From Sphingomonas koreensis (GTDB lineage: Bacteria; Pseudomonadota; Alphaproteobacteria; Sphingomonadales; Sphingomonadaceae): a stretch of 64,000 nucleotides of DNA. Below are positions 1 through 8,662 of this stretch, one piece after another (the stretch's first letter is position 1; each line of letters starts with the position of its first letter). The notes beneath the pieces were generated by a model that saw only the letters and a program-made list of their open reading frames with translations, ran no database searches and was not told the DNA's origin. The translations under genes and the position numbers were made by a program. Where the stretch lies: positions 372,001-436,000 of the forward strand of contig RCZF01000001.1 of assembly GCA_006438735.1 (NCBI GenBank). Direction: 5' to 3'.

Positions 1-530
1 TTGGTTTCCTTGATCGCATTGCTGATGGTGGACCACCGAAGCGATCTCAGGCGGGCGGCGTACGCTCGCGTAAACGCTTGCCGGAATGCCTTGCCCGACG
101 ACTGTCCGGTGGCGGCGCGGGCGGCAAGCAGGGCGCGAGATCGAGGCGAATCCAGTGCAAGAGCGTCGGGCTTGTCCTCCAGTCTGTGAATTTGATCGAC
201 GATCTCGGCCGCTTTGTGATCTTCATGCCGCAGCAACGCAATGTCGAGCAGCACGCCAAGCAAACCGCGCCGCGTGCCCCTGTCCTCGATCTCATAGCCA
301 TTCAGGGTCTTGTCGACGTCGGCGGCCACCTTTTCGGCAAAGGCGTTGAATGCGGCATCGTCTGACGCGAGGAAGTCGGCAGCTTTACCAGCAATGTGGT
401 AGCTATAGCGCGGCAGGTCATCTTGTGTCCGGGCAATCTTCTTTGCCGGGTCCTGCGCGCCGACGGCCGCCCCCGCCGGGATGACGACGAAACCGGAAAA
501 GCAGGCAAGCGCAATCGCCAATCGTCGCAT
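1..530 (-). CDS. Secreted protein, probable N-terminal part of an S41-family peptidase (partial)
   Basis: The reading frame opens at an ATG ending at 530 and runs off the left window edge, leaving about 176 residues. It begins with a Sec signal peptide (MRRLAIALACFSGF..., cleavage probably near AVGAQ). A mostly helical region with DLPRYSYHIAGKAADFL and LEDKPDALALDS follows. I recall this N-terminal layout from sphingomonad proteins annotated as S41 peptidases, but the catalytic domain lies outside the window, so the family call is an inference. The upstream neighbour on the same strand is a prolyl oligopeptidase, 70 bases away, so the two may form a peptide-degrading unit. Confidence 0.6.
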   Translation of the reverse strand, partial: MRRLAIALACFSGFVVIPAGAAVGAQDPAKKIARTQDDLPRYSYHIAGKAADFLASDDAAFNAFAEKVAADVDKTLNGYEIEDRGTRRGLLGVLLDIALLRHEDHKAAEIVDQIHRLEDKPDALALDSPRSRALLAARAATGQSSGKAFRQAFTRAYAARLRSLRWSTISNAIKET

Positions 531-600
531 CTTCAAGTTCCCCTTTGAGAGAGCGCCACCCTACCGTTCCGTCGCGTCCCGCCAGTGACACCTTCAGTCG

Positions 601-2781
601 TCAATGCTCGCCATTCTCGCGCTGCGTTGCCCAAAGCGAGAAGGCACCCATGTCCGCGAATTCGTTCGCCAATTGCATCTGCGACGATCCCATCCCGTGG
701 CCCTGATCGGTGTTGACCATGAACAGCACGGGGCCGCCGGCCGTTGCCGCTTGCGCGCGCGCGACGAACTTGGCCGGTTGCCAGGCGACCACACGGGGAT
801 CGTTGAGCCCGGCGGTCAACAGCATCGGCGGATAAGCGACGCCGTGTTTGAGGTGATGGTAAGCGTCCATTTCCATCAGCGCGCGGAAACCTTCAGCCGT
901 CTTCACGCTGCCGAACTCGGGCGTGTTGCCAACCCCGTTTGGCGTGAATTCGAACCGTGACATGTTCATCGCGCCGACATTGGCCGTGACAGAGGCCCAT
1001 AGATCGGATCGTTCGGTGACCGCGCGGCCAGCCATGATGCCGCCGGCAGACGCGCCGTGCAGCGAGATGCCGCCCTTTCGCGCCCAACCTTGCGCAATCA
1101 GATATTCCGCACAGTCGATCGCATCACGCCAGGTGTTGGGTTTGGTCGCCTGCTGCCCGGCATGCCACCAGTCGTCACCGAGTTCACCGCCACCGCGAAC
1201 ATGCGCAATGGCAATGACGAACCCCTGATCGAGAAACGCGGTGAACACGGGCAAGAACGGCACGTCGTTATTGGCGCCGTAGGCGCCATAGGCATCGAGC
1301 ACGACCGGTTGGCGACCGTCGCGCGGTGTTCCCTTCTTGTAGAATATCTCCAGCGGCACTTTCGCGCCGTCGCGCGCCGTCACCTCGACCGCCTCGGTGA
1401 TGTAATCTGCGGTCGGATAGGCCGCCGGCGGGGCCAGCCTCGTGTCGGCCACCGAGCTCCCTGCAAGATGCATCATTCGCCGCGGCGTGACGGCGTTTTC
1501 GAGCTCCATATAGAGGCCGTCGGCCGCCGGCGTCGCGAACTGGGCATAGCTCATGCCCGCAAACGGCAGCACCGCGCGCTTCACCTCGCCGCCAGCAGAG
1601 ATGAACCGCGCTTCGGCACCCTTCGTCCCGCGGCTGACGACATAGATGCCGTCCTTCGCCGCCAGGACCGCGTTCACGACGGAATCTTGCTCGGGCAGAA
1701 CTTCTCGCGCCGTGGTGATCGATGGGCTCATTGCGCTGGTTTCCACGATACGACCGCGCGATTTGTCGCGGACGAGCAGATACAGCCGATCGCCGGACAG
1801 GGCGAAGCCCTCGACCTTGTCATCCGCTCCGGCGACCGCCCGCCAATGTGCCTTCCCCGTCATCGCTTCGGCGAGCGGCGCGACATAAACGCGCTTGGCG
1901 CGGGCAACGCCGTTGGCGATCATCATCACTGCCTGGTCGCTACCCGGTTCGGCGACGATCGACGCGCTTTCGATGGGATCGAGCGGGACGTCGGCATCCT
2001 TGCCTGGTTGCATGATCAAAACATCGTGATCGAATGATGCGTTAAGGCGATGGAGGTACAGGCGGCCATTGAGAAACATGTCTTGCGCCCCGGGCTTCGC
2101 TCCCTCGGCAACCCGGGTGTAGAAAAATCCTGAGCTATCGGGCAGCCATTGCGGATACATGCCGCCGGGAACCTCGCTGCTGTAGTTAAACAGCGCCAAC
2201 GGAACGCCCCCGGGCAGGATCTTTCCGCTCGCGACATCGATCACACGTAGGGTCGACATTTCGGATCCGCCTGCCGACGCGCCAAAATAGACATGCTTGC
2301 CGTCGGGGCTGGTCTCCCAATAATCGATCGCTGTGCCTTTTGCATCAGCGGTATCGAGCATCGCCGGGTCCAGCAGCAGACGTTCGGGGCTTCCAGCGCC
2401 GTCACGAACGAAAAGCTCGGTATAGTTGGCCGCCGCAGGTCGACGCGGCAGGAAAAGTCGGCCGCCCTTGGCCTGAACCTGGCCCAACGAGGCCTGCGAG
2501 GCGGCATGATCGGCCATCGTTTGCAGCAGCGCGGCTCGCCCCGGAAGCTTGTCGAGAAACGCCCGTGCATAAGCACCCTGCGCCTTCAGCCAATTTCGAT
2601 AACCCGGGCCTTGTTCCTCCATCCAACGATAGGGATCAGCGACGGTCTGACCGTAAAGCGTTTCGCTGAATGGGACGATCTTGGCCGCCGGCGGTGCCGC
2701 CTCTTGCGCGTTTGCCGGCCCCATTGCAGCAAATACTGGCAGGATTAGTGCTGCCGCGACGACTCTGGGAAAAGCCCCCAT
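601..2781 (-). CDS. Secreted prolyl oligopeptidase, S9A family
   Basis: A 726-residue serine peptidase that cleaves short peptides after proline. The start at 2781 is chosen because GAGGAAG lies just upstream and a Sec signal follows (MGAFPRVVAAALILPVFAAM...NAQ); a longer frame to 2946 gives an unlikely leader. The N-terminal half is the seven-bladed propeller that filters substrate size. The C-terminal alpha/beta-hydrolase domain carries the triad Ser578 (GASAGG), Asp661 (GLNDPRV) and His695 (QGHGMG). Their spacing matches the family, as does the early DPYRWME motif. It is probably periplasmic. It is intact and near the usual family length. Confidence 0.93.
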   Translation of the reverse strand: MGAFPRVVAAALILPVFAAMGPANAQEAAPPAAKIVPFSETLYGQTVADPYRWMEEQGPGYRNWLKAQGAYARAFLDKLPGRAALLQTMADHAASQASLGQVQAKGGRLFLPRRPAAANYTELFVRDGAGSPERLLLDPAMLDTADAKGTAIDYWETSPDGKHVYFGASAGGSEMSTLRVIDVASGKILPGGVPLALFNYSSEVPGGMYPQWLPDSSGFFYTRVAEGAKPGAQDMFLNGRLYLHRLNASFDHDVLIMQPGKDADVPLDPIESASIVAEPGSDQAVMMIANGVARAKRVYVAPLAEAMTGKAHWRAVAGADDKVEGFALSGDRLYLLVRDKSRGRIVETSAMSPSITTAREVLPEQDSVVNAVLAAKDGIYVVSRGTKGAEARFISAGGEVKRAVLPFAGMSYAQFATPAADGLYMELENAVTPRRMMHLAGSSVADTRLAPPAAYPTADYITEAVEVTARDGAKVPLEIFYKKGTPRDGRQPVVLDAYGAYGANNDVPFLPVFTAFLDQGFVIAIAHVRGGGELGDDWWHAGQQATKPNTWRDAIDCAEYLIAQGWARKGGISLHGASAGGIMAGRAVTERSDLWASVTANVGAMNMSRFEFTPNGVGNTPEFGSVKTAEGFRALMEMDAYHHLKHGVAYPPMLLTAGLNDPRVVAWQPAKFVARAQAATAGGPVLFMVNTDQGHGMGSSQMQLANEFADMGAFSLWATQRENGEH

Positions 2782-3088
2782 GCTTTGATCTTCCTCGTCC
2801 AGCATCGTTACCAAAGATGCCAATATCTCAATTGACGGCGGCCAAGGCATCTTCCTCTGGCCAGAGCTGACGATCTGCCATTGGCCCCAAGATCGTAGGA
2901 CTAGATTCGGCGTGAATTGGGGAAGGAAGCACGGGGCGCCAGCCACCAGCCGTCTTTCGTTATCGACGGCTGTATGATGCCGATCATAACGTTCGCGGGC
3001 TTAGCGGCGCTGCAGATGCCTGGGACGGCGGCGACGATCAACCGCAAAGGCGGATACGGCAGGTTCATACCAGATCTCTTGCGACAGC

Positions 3089-3475
3089 TTATCGCGGTCG
3101 AGGTTGAATCGAAATCGTCACCGGCAGCCCTTCCGAATCGACCTGCTGCCAGCTTTGTCCGATCTTCTTTCCCGCGATCATGTTGCGCTCGCAGCGATAG
3201 GTCATTTTTCCGTCGTCTACGGGCTTGCGGATCATGCAGAAATAGTTGTCGTCTGCGATCCAGTCCTGCTTGGCGCTGGTGCCGTCAGGGAACGTCAGCG
3301 CGACCGTGCCGTCGCGATCGAATGCCGCGGTCACCTTGCCCTGGTCGCCGTAATCCCCGACCAGCAGATTTCCGAGCGCGATCCCCATCGGGCTCGACGC
3401 CTGCTTTGCACTCGACTGCGCTGCAATTCCCAGACTGATGGTCGCGGCCAAAAGTAGTGTTGCACGCTTCATCAT
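3089..3475 (-). CDS. Small secreted protein of unknown function
   Basis: A 128-residue protein with a clear Sec signal peptide (MMKRATLLLAATISLGIAAQSSA). The mature part is short and beta-rich, with two cysteines (FCMIRKP and YRCERN) that could form a disulfide. AAGGGAG precedes the ATG pair at 3475/3472. I do not recognise the family. It stands alone, divergent from the LuxR-type regulator that follows. The 300 bases between it and the prolyl oligopeptidase start hold no gene that I can support. Confidence 0.7.
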   Translation of the reverse strand: MMKRATLLLAATISLGIAAQSSAKQASSPMGIALGNLLVGDYGDQGKVTAAFDRDGTVALTFPDGTSAKQDWIADDNYFCMIRKPVDDGKMTYRCERNMIAGKKIGQSWQQVDSEGLPVTISIQPRPR

Positions 3476-3694
3476 GTTCTCCCTTGTCGGATCAGCGGTG
3501 ATTCGATGGACGCACCGTCGGCCGAGGCCAAAGACGAAAACTCAGGCGCTGACATCGCTGCTTACGATAAGGATGCCGACGTCTCCGCCTACTGGCAAAT
3601 GCCGGTAGCGCGGCGTCACATCGATTTTTTTCTCGCTTCCGCAGGGGATCTGGATCAGTTTGGCCACGCCGTTACTGTGCGGGGGCATCATGAC

Positions 3695-4777
3695 ATGGAC
3701 GAGCCGCAACTGATCGACTCGATTTACGAAGCCAGCATCGTGCCCGAAAAATGGGGCCAGGTGCTCGACAGGATCCTCGTCTTCAGTGGTTCGGCCAGCG
3801 GCACGTTATTCGTGAACGACGGCCACGCCACGCCTCGCTGGAAAACAACCGAACGGTCGCGCGACGCGGTCGAGCAATTCGTTGCTACGGAGGCTTGGAA
3901 AGATACAGCGCGCAACCCCATGCGGCTGATCGACGCCAGTATCGGCGACCATTATTTTCATCATGCCGAAGACGTCATGACCGCGGACGAACTCGCACGC
4001 GATGTCATCCTGAACCTGCTGCGAGGTGCAGGGCTCGGCTGGCAGATTGGCACGGCGATCCCGATGCCGACGAACGAGTTCGTCGTCTTCGCATTCGAGC
4101 GGAACCAGGCCGACGGACGCCACGACGTTGACAGCATGTCACGCCTGGCCGCCATTCGGCCGCATCTCGCGCGCGCGACGATGGTCGCAACCCGCCTAGG
4201 GATCGAACGGGCGCGAGGGGCGCTCGATACGATGACCGCGCTCGGCCTTCCCGCTGCACTGCTCGACCGGAGGGGCGTTGTCCGCGAAGCCAATGCATGG
4301 ATGACGCAGGACCTGATCGGCACGCGCGCCGGTGGGCGCGTTGTGCTTGGTCATCCGGCGGGCGAAATTGCGCTCGACACGATTCTTGGCGGGCGGTCCT
4401 CAACCAGATCAATCGCGCTGCCCGCCAGCGGCGCCCGGCCGGGTCGCATAGCTCACGTCATCCCGCTGAGCGGAGACGCGCGTGACATCTTCAACGGCAG
4501 CTTGTCGCTGCTGATCATGAACGTTGCAGCGGGGCCGCGCGGCCAACCCGATCCGGCGATTTTGCGGGGCTTGTTCGATCTGTCACCGGCGGAGGCGAGG
4601 CTGGCGGCCGCATTGGCAAGCGGACTCAACCTCGACGCAGCATCGGCCGCGTGCGGGATCCGGTATTCAACGGCCCGGTCGTATCTCGAGCGAATTTTCT
4701 GCAAGACCGGCGTGCATCGCCAGGCCGAACTTGCCGCGTTGCTCGCGACGAGCTTGGCGCCGCATCGATTCAACTGA
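3695..4777 (+). CDS. LuxR-type helix-turn-helix transcriptional regulator
   Basis: About 360 residues. The C-terminal 65 residues form a LuxR/FixJ DNA-binding domain (LSPAEARLAAALASG, then the recognition-helix region YSTARSYLERIFCKTGV). The N-terminal two thirds look like a PAS/GAF-type sensor fold. The start at 3695 is chosen because MDEPQLIDSIYEASIVPEKW matches the usual first residues of this sphingomonad regulator type and a GGGGG tract sits upstream. An in-frame ATG at 3506 would add 63 residues of unconvincing sequence. There is no receiver domain, so it is not a classical response regulator. Targets are unknown. Confidence 0.82.
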   Translation: MDEPQLIDSIYEASIVPEKWGQVLDRILVFSGSASGTLFVNDGHATPRWKTTERSRDAVEQFVATEAWKDTARNPMRLIDASIGDHYFHHAEDVMTADELARDVILNLLRGAGLGWQIGTAIPMPTNEFVVFAFERNQADGRHDVDSMSRLAAIRPHLARATMVATRLGIERARGALDTMTALGLPAALLDRRGVVREANAWMTQDLIGTRAGGRVVLGHPAGEIALDTILGGRSSTRSIALPASGARPGRIAHVIPLSGDARDIFNGSLSLLIMNVAAGPRGQPDPAILRGLFDLSPAEARLAAALASGLNLDAASAACGIRYSTARSYLERIFCKTGVHRQAELAALLATSLAPHRFN

Positions 4778-4790
4778 TCGGTCTCGAAGG

Positions 4791-4934
4791 ATGATGTATC
4801 GCTATCAGCAGGACGGCGCGATCGCGACGGGCGGCGGCATCGCGCGGCTCGCAACCTTGCTCGGCCATACGGCGCGGTCGTATCGCGATTTCGCCGAGGC
4901 CGCCGCCGCCGCGTGGGCTGCAGCCCGAGCTTAG
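4791..4934 (+). pseudogene. Possible C-terminal remnant of an NmrA-like NAD(P)-binding protein
   Basis: A 47-codon open frame starting MMYRYQQDGAIATGG and ending in LLGHTARSYRDFAEAAAAAW. The tail resembles the last residues of NmrA-type NAD(P)H-binding proteins, which commonly end in a GR.PR.F.DFAR.AAAAW-like segment. The Rossmann fold is absent and the regulator gene ends immediately upstream. I read it as a remnant or a short expressed peptide. A GAAGG lies directly before the ATG. The call is weak. Confidence 0.3.
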
Positions 4935-4959
4935 AACCAACCTGCACCTGGAGACTTCC

Positions 4960-5343
4960 ATGACCCGTATCCTGTTCGTCGGCCAGCAGCCCGAGACGGT
5001 TGATTTTTCGGATCCGGCTTTGCCGGCCGGCTTCAACGCCGATAAAATCAACGCCGGCATCGCCATCGCAGTCGAGAAAATTCGAGAGCGCGGATGGCAA
5101 GGCGAGACCTGCATGATCACCCCCGACGCGGCAGGCGGCGCGATGCTGGAAACGGCGCTGCGCAGAGCCGCCTATGACTGTGTGGTGATCGGCGGCGGTC
5201 TGAGGCTACCGCCCAACAGCCTGGCGCTGTTCGAGACAGTGGTAAATCTCGTCCGCAAAGCCGCGCCCAGTGCCGCGATCGCCTTCAATACGCGGCCCGA
5301 AGACACCGCCGAGGCGGCCGCCCGCCAACTCGGGGCAGGCTGA
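4960..5343 (+). CDS. Conserved hypothetical cytoplasmic protein
   Basis: A 127-residue protein starting MTRILFVGQQPETVDFSDP, with GGAG just before the ATG. It has no signal peptide or membrane segment. The pattern LFVGQQPETVDFSDPALPAG followed by a central CVVIGGGLRLPP suggests a Rossmann-like alpha/beta fold. I recall it as a conserved but uncharacterised proteobacterial protein. No catalytic residues are evident. It lies 26 bases after the small remnant and just upstream of the IS110 element. Confidence 0.75.
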   Translation: MTRILFVGQQPETVDFSDPALPAGFNADKINAGIAIAVEKIRERGWQGETCMITPDAAGGAMLETALRRAAYDCVVIGGGLRLPPNSLALFETVVNLVRKAAPSAAIAFNTRPEDTAEAAARQLGAG

Positions 5344-5460
5344 AGGCAATTTGCCGCGCGAACCGAGGACAATCGTACGCGGCAGCTAGTCGGCAATGCG
5401 CGCTCTATCTGGTCGTCAAGGGTCGAGCTTACAATTCCGAAAGATGGTGTATCGCGGCGG

Positions 5461-5540
5461 CTGCATTTCGACAGCAGATGAGATTGCAGCCCGTTCACGT
5501 ACGATGCGTGGATCGGGGTCGACCCTGACCTCGTGCATCG
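5461..5540 (+). ncRNA. Candidate structured RNA in the left flank of the IS110 element
   Basis: Two stem-loops precede the transposase gene. The first pairs CTGCA at 5461 with TGCAG at 5485. The second is long: CGATGC at 5502-5507 pairs with GCATCG at 5535-5540 around the inner palindrome GGGTCGACCC at 5516-5525. In the IS110 subgroup the bridge RNA is encoded in the left non-coding end, so this is a position where one is expected. No loop-to-target match was tested. Confidence 0.3.
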
Positions 5541-5558
5541 AGGGAAGGAGTGAGAGCG

Positions 5559-6605
5559 ATGACGCATTTTGTGGGTCTGGATGTCTCGGTGAAGGAGACG
5601 TCAGTGTGCGTGGTGGACGATGCTGGCAACGTGATGTGCGAGCGCAAGGTGCTGACCGAGCCCGATGACATTGCAGTGCTGTTGACGTCCGTCGGTGGCG
5701 ATTACGCGCGGGTCGGGATCGAGGCCGGCCCGCTGTCGCAGTGGCTAATGAACGGTCTGAGCGAAGCGGGCCTCCCGATGATCTGCGTCGAGACCCGCCA
5801 CATGAAGGCGCTGTTGCAGGCGCAGCAGGTCAACAAGTCCGACCGCAATGACGCACGCGGCATCGCACAGATGATGCGGGTCGGGCTGTTCAAGCCGGTC
5901 CATGTAAAGACGCTGGCCGCGCAGGAGCAGCGGATGCTGCTGACCAGCCGCAAGCTCGTCCAGCGCAAGCTGATCGACATCGAGTCCGACATGCGCGGCA
6001 CGCTGCGCAACTTCGGCCTCAAGGTCGGTGTCGTCAGCACGATCGGCTATGAGGCCCGTGTCCGTCATCTGGTCGAGGGCTTTCCGCGACTGGCGGCGAT
6101 CATCGAGCCGTTGCTGACGGTGCGGCGGGTAATGCGCCAGCAGCTGGCCACGCTCCACAAGATGCTGCTCGACACGGTCCGGCACGATCCGGTGTGCCGG
6201 CGGTTGATGACAGCGCCCGGCGTCGGCCCGGTGGTCGCGCTCACCTATCGGGCCTCGATCGACCAACCTCAGCGCTTCACCCATTCCAGAGCGGTTGGCG
6301 CGCATGTCGGGTTGACGCCGCGGCGCCATCAGTCGGGCGAGCTCGACTATGATGGTGGCATCTCCAAGTCCGGCGACACCATGCTCCGAACGATGCTGTA
6401 CGAAGCGGCCCAGATCCTGATGACCCAGAGCCGGCATTGGTCGTGGCTAAAGGCCTGGGGGATGAAGGTCGCACAGCGCCGGGGCATGCGGCGCGCCATC
6501 GTCGCTGTCGCGCGTCGCCTGGCTGTCGTGCTCCACCGCATGTGGACGGACGGCACCGACTTCCGCTGGGGCAGCGAGCCGGGCACTGCGGTCGCGGTCG
6601 CCTGA
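5559..6605 (+). CDS. IS110-family transposase
   Basis: A 348-residue DEDD transposase/recombinase. AAGGAG at 5545-5550 points to the ATG at 5559 rather than a GTG at 5550. The N-terminal RuvC-like domain has Asp8 (GLDVS), Glu55 (IEAGP) and Asp95/Asp98 (KSDRNDARGIA). The C-terminal IS116/IS110/IS902 domain has APGVGPVVALTY, a FTHSRAVGAHVGLTP segment whose serine is the likely nucleophile, and GGISKSGD. The length is normal and no frameshift is visible, so the element may still be active. In this family the enzyme works with a structured bridge RNA from the element's own flank. Confidence 0.95.
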   Translation: MTHFVGLDVSVKETSVCVVDDAGNVMCERKVLTEPDDIAVLLTSVGGDYARVGIEAGPLSQWLMNGLSEAGLPMICVETRHMKALLQAQQVNKSDRNDARGIAQMMRVGLFKPVHVKTLAAQEQRMLLTSRKLVQRKLIDIESDMRGTLRNFGLKVGVVSTIGYEARVRHLVEGFPRLAAIIEPLLTVRRVMRQQLATLHKMLLDTVRHDPVCRRLMTAPGVGPVVALTYRASIDQPQRFTHSRAVGAHVGLTPRRHQSGELDYDGGISKSGDTMLRTMLYEAAQILMTQSRHWSWLKAWGMKVAQRRGMRRAIVAVARRLAVVLHRMWTDGTDFRWGSEPGTAVAVA

Positions 6606-6686
6606 TACGATCTCAAACAGGAGCTTTGACGGTTCTGCCTCGGCAGGAAGAGGTCCTCACGGGGACGAAGGTGGTTCGAGATCGTA
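6606..6686 (+). ncRNA. Candidate structured RNA in the right flank of the IS110 element
   Basis: TACGATCTC at 6606-6614 and GAGATCGTA at 6678-6686 form a perfect 9-base inverted repeat enclosing an 81-base segment right after the transposase stop. Inside are further pairings: CTGCC with GGCAG near 6634-6645, and GTCC with GGAC near 6653-6666. IS1111-type members of the family encode their guide RNA in the right end and at roughly this size. Either this or the left-flank structure could be the guide RNA; the sequence alone does not decide. Confidence 0.3.
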
Positions 6687-7103
6687 ATGGCCGCAGCCCT
6701 GTCGCCAGCGGCAAGGGCGTCCAAAAGATTGATCCGCGCCGCTTTTTCTTACCCCATCATGGGGCGGCTACGTGCCGACCCCGGAGAGAAGCACGAACCC
6801 CGTGTGGCGACCTCAAGCTCGGCAGAAAGCAGTATTTGTATCTCGTCGACTACCAATCTGTCACGACCGGCGCACTCGCGGCGGCGGAGAGTGGCCTGCG
6901 CCTGTTGACTCAGGCCGCGATAGAGAAGCGGCCATTCGCCCAGACCTGTCATACTGTCGCCTGATGGGTGGCTAGCGGTCACGTGGGATTAGGTCAAAGG
7001 GCGCCCTCCGCGCTCCCGATATATTACGTAGAGGCTGCTTGGCGGTCACGTCACGAAAGCACCGCCTGCCGACTTGAGTGCAGCCGCTGCTGGTCGCGGC
7101 GGG
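6687..7103. other. Non-coding stretch: right part of the IS110 element and a junction
   Basis: No gene can be supported here. The first 250 to 280 bases look like the conserved, gene-free right end of the IS110 element. The rest leads into the decayed desaturase remnant. Short open frames on both strands have no recognisable motifs. Confidence 0.5.
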
Positions 7104-7415
7104 TTAGGTGGCAGCGCTAAGCTTGAAAAAAGCGATGCCCGTGCGCTTAACCGCCTCGTGCGCTTCTTCGTCCGCCTCTCGGAACGAGATTAGCTGACGC
7201 CGATCCCCGTCCCACAGCACCAGCCAGACCGAGCGCAGGCTATCTGCGATTGTCAGACGATTGATCCCTAGGAGGGGCACCGCTGGGAGCCTGTAAAATG
7301 GTATTGTGCTGCACAGGTGGTGGACGTGATGGACCCCGATATTGGCGGTAAACCACCGCAGCACCGCAGGAAGCAGGTAGTGCGAGCTGCCGTTAAAGAC
7401 GCAGCCGGCGGCCCA
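7104..7415 (-). pseudogene. C-terminal remnant of a membrane fatty acid desaturase
   Basis: The translated minus strand contains NGSSHYLLPAVLRWFTANIG followed by VHHVHHLCSTIPFYRLP, then LTIADSLRSVWLVLWDGDRRQLISFREAD. This is the C-terminal part of a DesA-type fatty acid desaturase, including the third histidine box (HVHH). The first two histidine boxes and all the membrane segments upstream are missing. A few residues also appear deleted between RLPAV and LLGINRLT. The break on the N-terminal side falls beside the end of the diguanylate cyclase gene, so a deletion or rearrangement joined them. No functional enzyme can result. Confidence 0.75.
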
Positions 7416-7443
7416 TGCTGCTCTCAAGGCACTCTTTGTCGCG

Positions 7444-8430
7444 CTAAGCTGGCTCGGCAACTTTCGTACAGTTTCGTCCGCTCGATTTTGCGAGATAGAG
7501 CATCACGTCAGCTTGTTCGATCCAAGCATTGGGCAAGGCGAGGCCTGCAGACCATTCTGCAATGCCGAAGCTGGCGGTCACGCGCGTCGTCGCGCCATCG
7601 GGAAGGGGCATCGCATAATCTGCGATCGCCAGCCGTAACCGCTCAGCGACTTTCATTGCTTCTGTGGAATTGGTTTCGGGAAGGAGCAAAGCAAATTCCT
7701 CGCCGCCTAAACGACCGAACACGTCGCTAGGGCGTAATGTCACCTCCGCGATACGGGCGATCTGCTGCAGCACTTGATCGCCAACCGCATGGCCATGGGT
7801 GTCATTGACCGACTTGAAATAATCGACGTCGAGCATCACCAAAGCGCTATGTCGGCCATAGCGAGCAGCGCGCGCTATTTCACGCTCGGCCTGTTCCATA
7901 AAGCCGCGCCGGGTTAGCGCGCCGGTAAGATGATCGACCTGGGCGATCAGCCGCAGCTCAAGCTCGTCACATACGATATTTGCAAAATTGCTGAGGATCG
8001 CGATGTCCGCTGGGCTGAACCCCCGTAGCCGCGAATCCATCGCGCAGAGCGCACCAACATTATATCCCTCAGGAGTTCTCAGAGGAATACCGGCATAGCT
8101 CCGGACAAACGGCGGGCCAACGACCAGAGGACTGTCGGCAAAGCGCGGATCAGATCGGGCATCCTCGATGATCATAGGTTCGCGCTGAGCGATGGTGTGT
8201 GTACAAAAGGATGCTGAGCGCGGTGTTTCCGTGCGATCGATGCCGCGCTTGGCTTTGAACCACTGGCGGTCTCGATCAACGAGCGTCACCGTTGCCATCG
8301 GCACTGCCAGCACAGTGCGAACGAGGGTAACGATCTTCTCGAATGGCTCTTCGATCGCGGTGTCGAGCACGTCGAGGCGGCGCAATGCTGCAACTCTCGC
8401 GTCATCATCGTGCAGCTGGGCCTCACCCAT
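7444..8430 (-). CDS. GAF-domain diguanylate cyclase
   Basis: A 328-residue enzyme that makes cyclic di-GMP from two GTP. Residues 25-160 form a GAF sensor domain (VTLVDRDRQWFKAKRGID, SFCTHTI, VRSYAGIPLRTPEGYNVG). Residues 165-325 form a GGDEF domain with the active-site motif GGEEF at 242-246. An allosteric I-site RPSD lies at 233-236, exactly five residues before it, so product inhibition is expected. No membrane segment is present, so it is cytoplasmic. Its start overlaps the end of the small upstream gene by eight bases, indicating translational coupling. Confidence 0.95.
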   Translation of the reverse strand: MGEAQLHDDDARVAALRRLDVLDTAIEEPFEKIVTLVRTVLAVPMATVTLVDRDRQWFKAKRGIDRTETPRSASFCTHTIAQREPMIIEDARSDPRFADSPLVVGPPFVRSYAGIPLRTPEGYNVGALCAMDSRLRGFSPADIAILSNFANIVCDELELRLIAQVDHLTGALTRRGFMEQAEREIARAARYGRHSALVMLDVDYFKSVNDTHGHAVGDQVLQQIARIAEVTLRPSDVFGRLGGEEFALLLPETNSTEAMKVAERLRLAIADYAMPLPDGATTRVTASFGIAEWSAGLALPNAWIEQADVMLYLAKSSGRNCTKVAEPA

Positions 8431-8662
8431 GATGAGCTTCCTTCATCATGGCGCGAATAGCGACCGTGAGGTCGTCAGCGTAGCTGTCGACTAATGTACG
8501 AACACTGGCGTCAACTACGTCCTCGCCCAGCCCGGCAGCTCGCAAACTTGCGATCAGCGCTGCCAGATGAGATTGATGCCGCAGAACGCTTTCTAAGAGC
8601 TGTGGAGGAATTTCGAGCGGCGTTGCCGAGGTTGGGGTCGGCTGAAGTTGATCGACACGCAC
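8423..8662 (-). CDS. Small hypothetical protein coupled to the diguanylate cyclase
   Basis: A 79-residue protein starting at a GTG (GAGGA a few bases upstream). It is mostly helical after an N-terminal Pro/Thr-rich stretch (PPQLLESVLRHQSHLAALIASL). I do not recognise a family. Its stop region overlaps the start of the GAF-GGDEF gene by eight bases, so the two are almost certainly co-transcribed. It could be a regulator or partner of the cyclase, which is only a guess from position. Confidence 0.6.
   Translation of the reverse strand: MRVDQLQPTPTSATPLEIPPQLLESVLRHQSHLAALIASLRAAGLGEDVVDASVRTLVDSYADDLTVAIRAMMKEAHHG

Larger units (their letters stand above)
5344..6960 (+). mobile_element. IS110-family insertion element (approximate limits)
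   Basis: One complete IS110-type transposase gene is flanked by about 215 bases of non-coding DNA on the left and a few hundred bases without a gene on the right. IS110 elements lack clear terminal inverted repeats and usually make no target duplication, so the ends cannot be fixed by eye. The limits given are the neighbouring gene end and the last sequence that looks element-like. Both non-coding flanks contain stem-loops, as expected if one encodes the element's guide (bridge) RNA. Confidence 0.45.

Noticed and set aside
6674..6690. GGTTCGAGATC resembling a tRNA T-loop
   Set aside because: No acceptor, D or anticodon arms surround it. It is part of the inverted repeat after the IS110 transposase.
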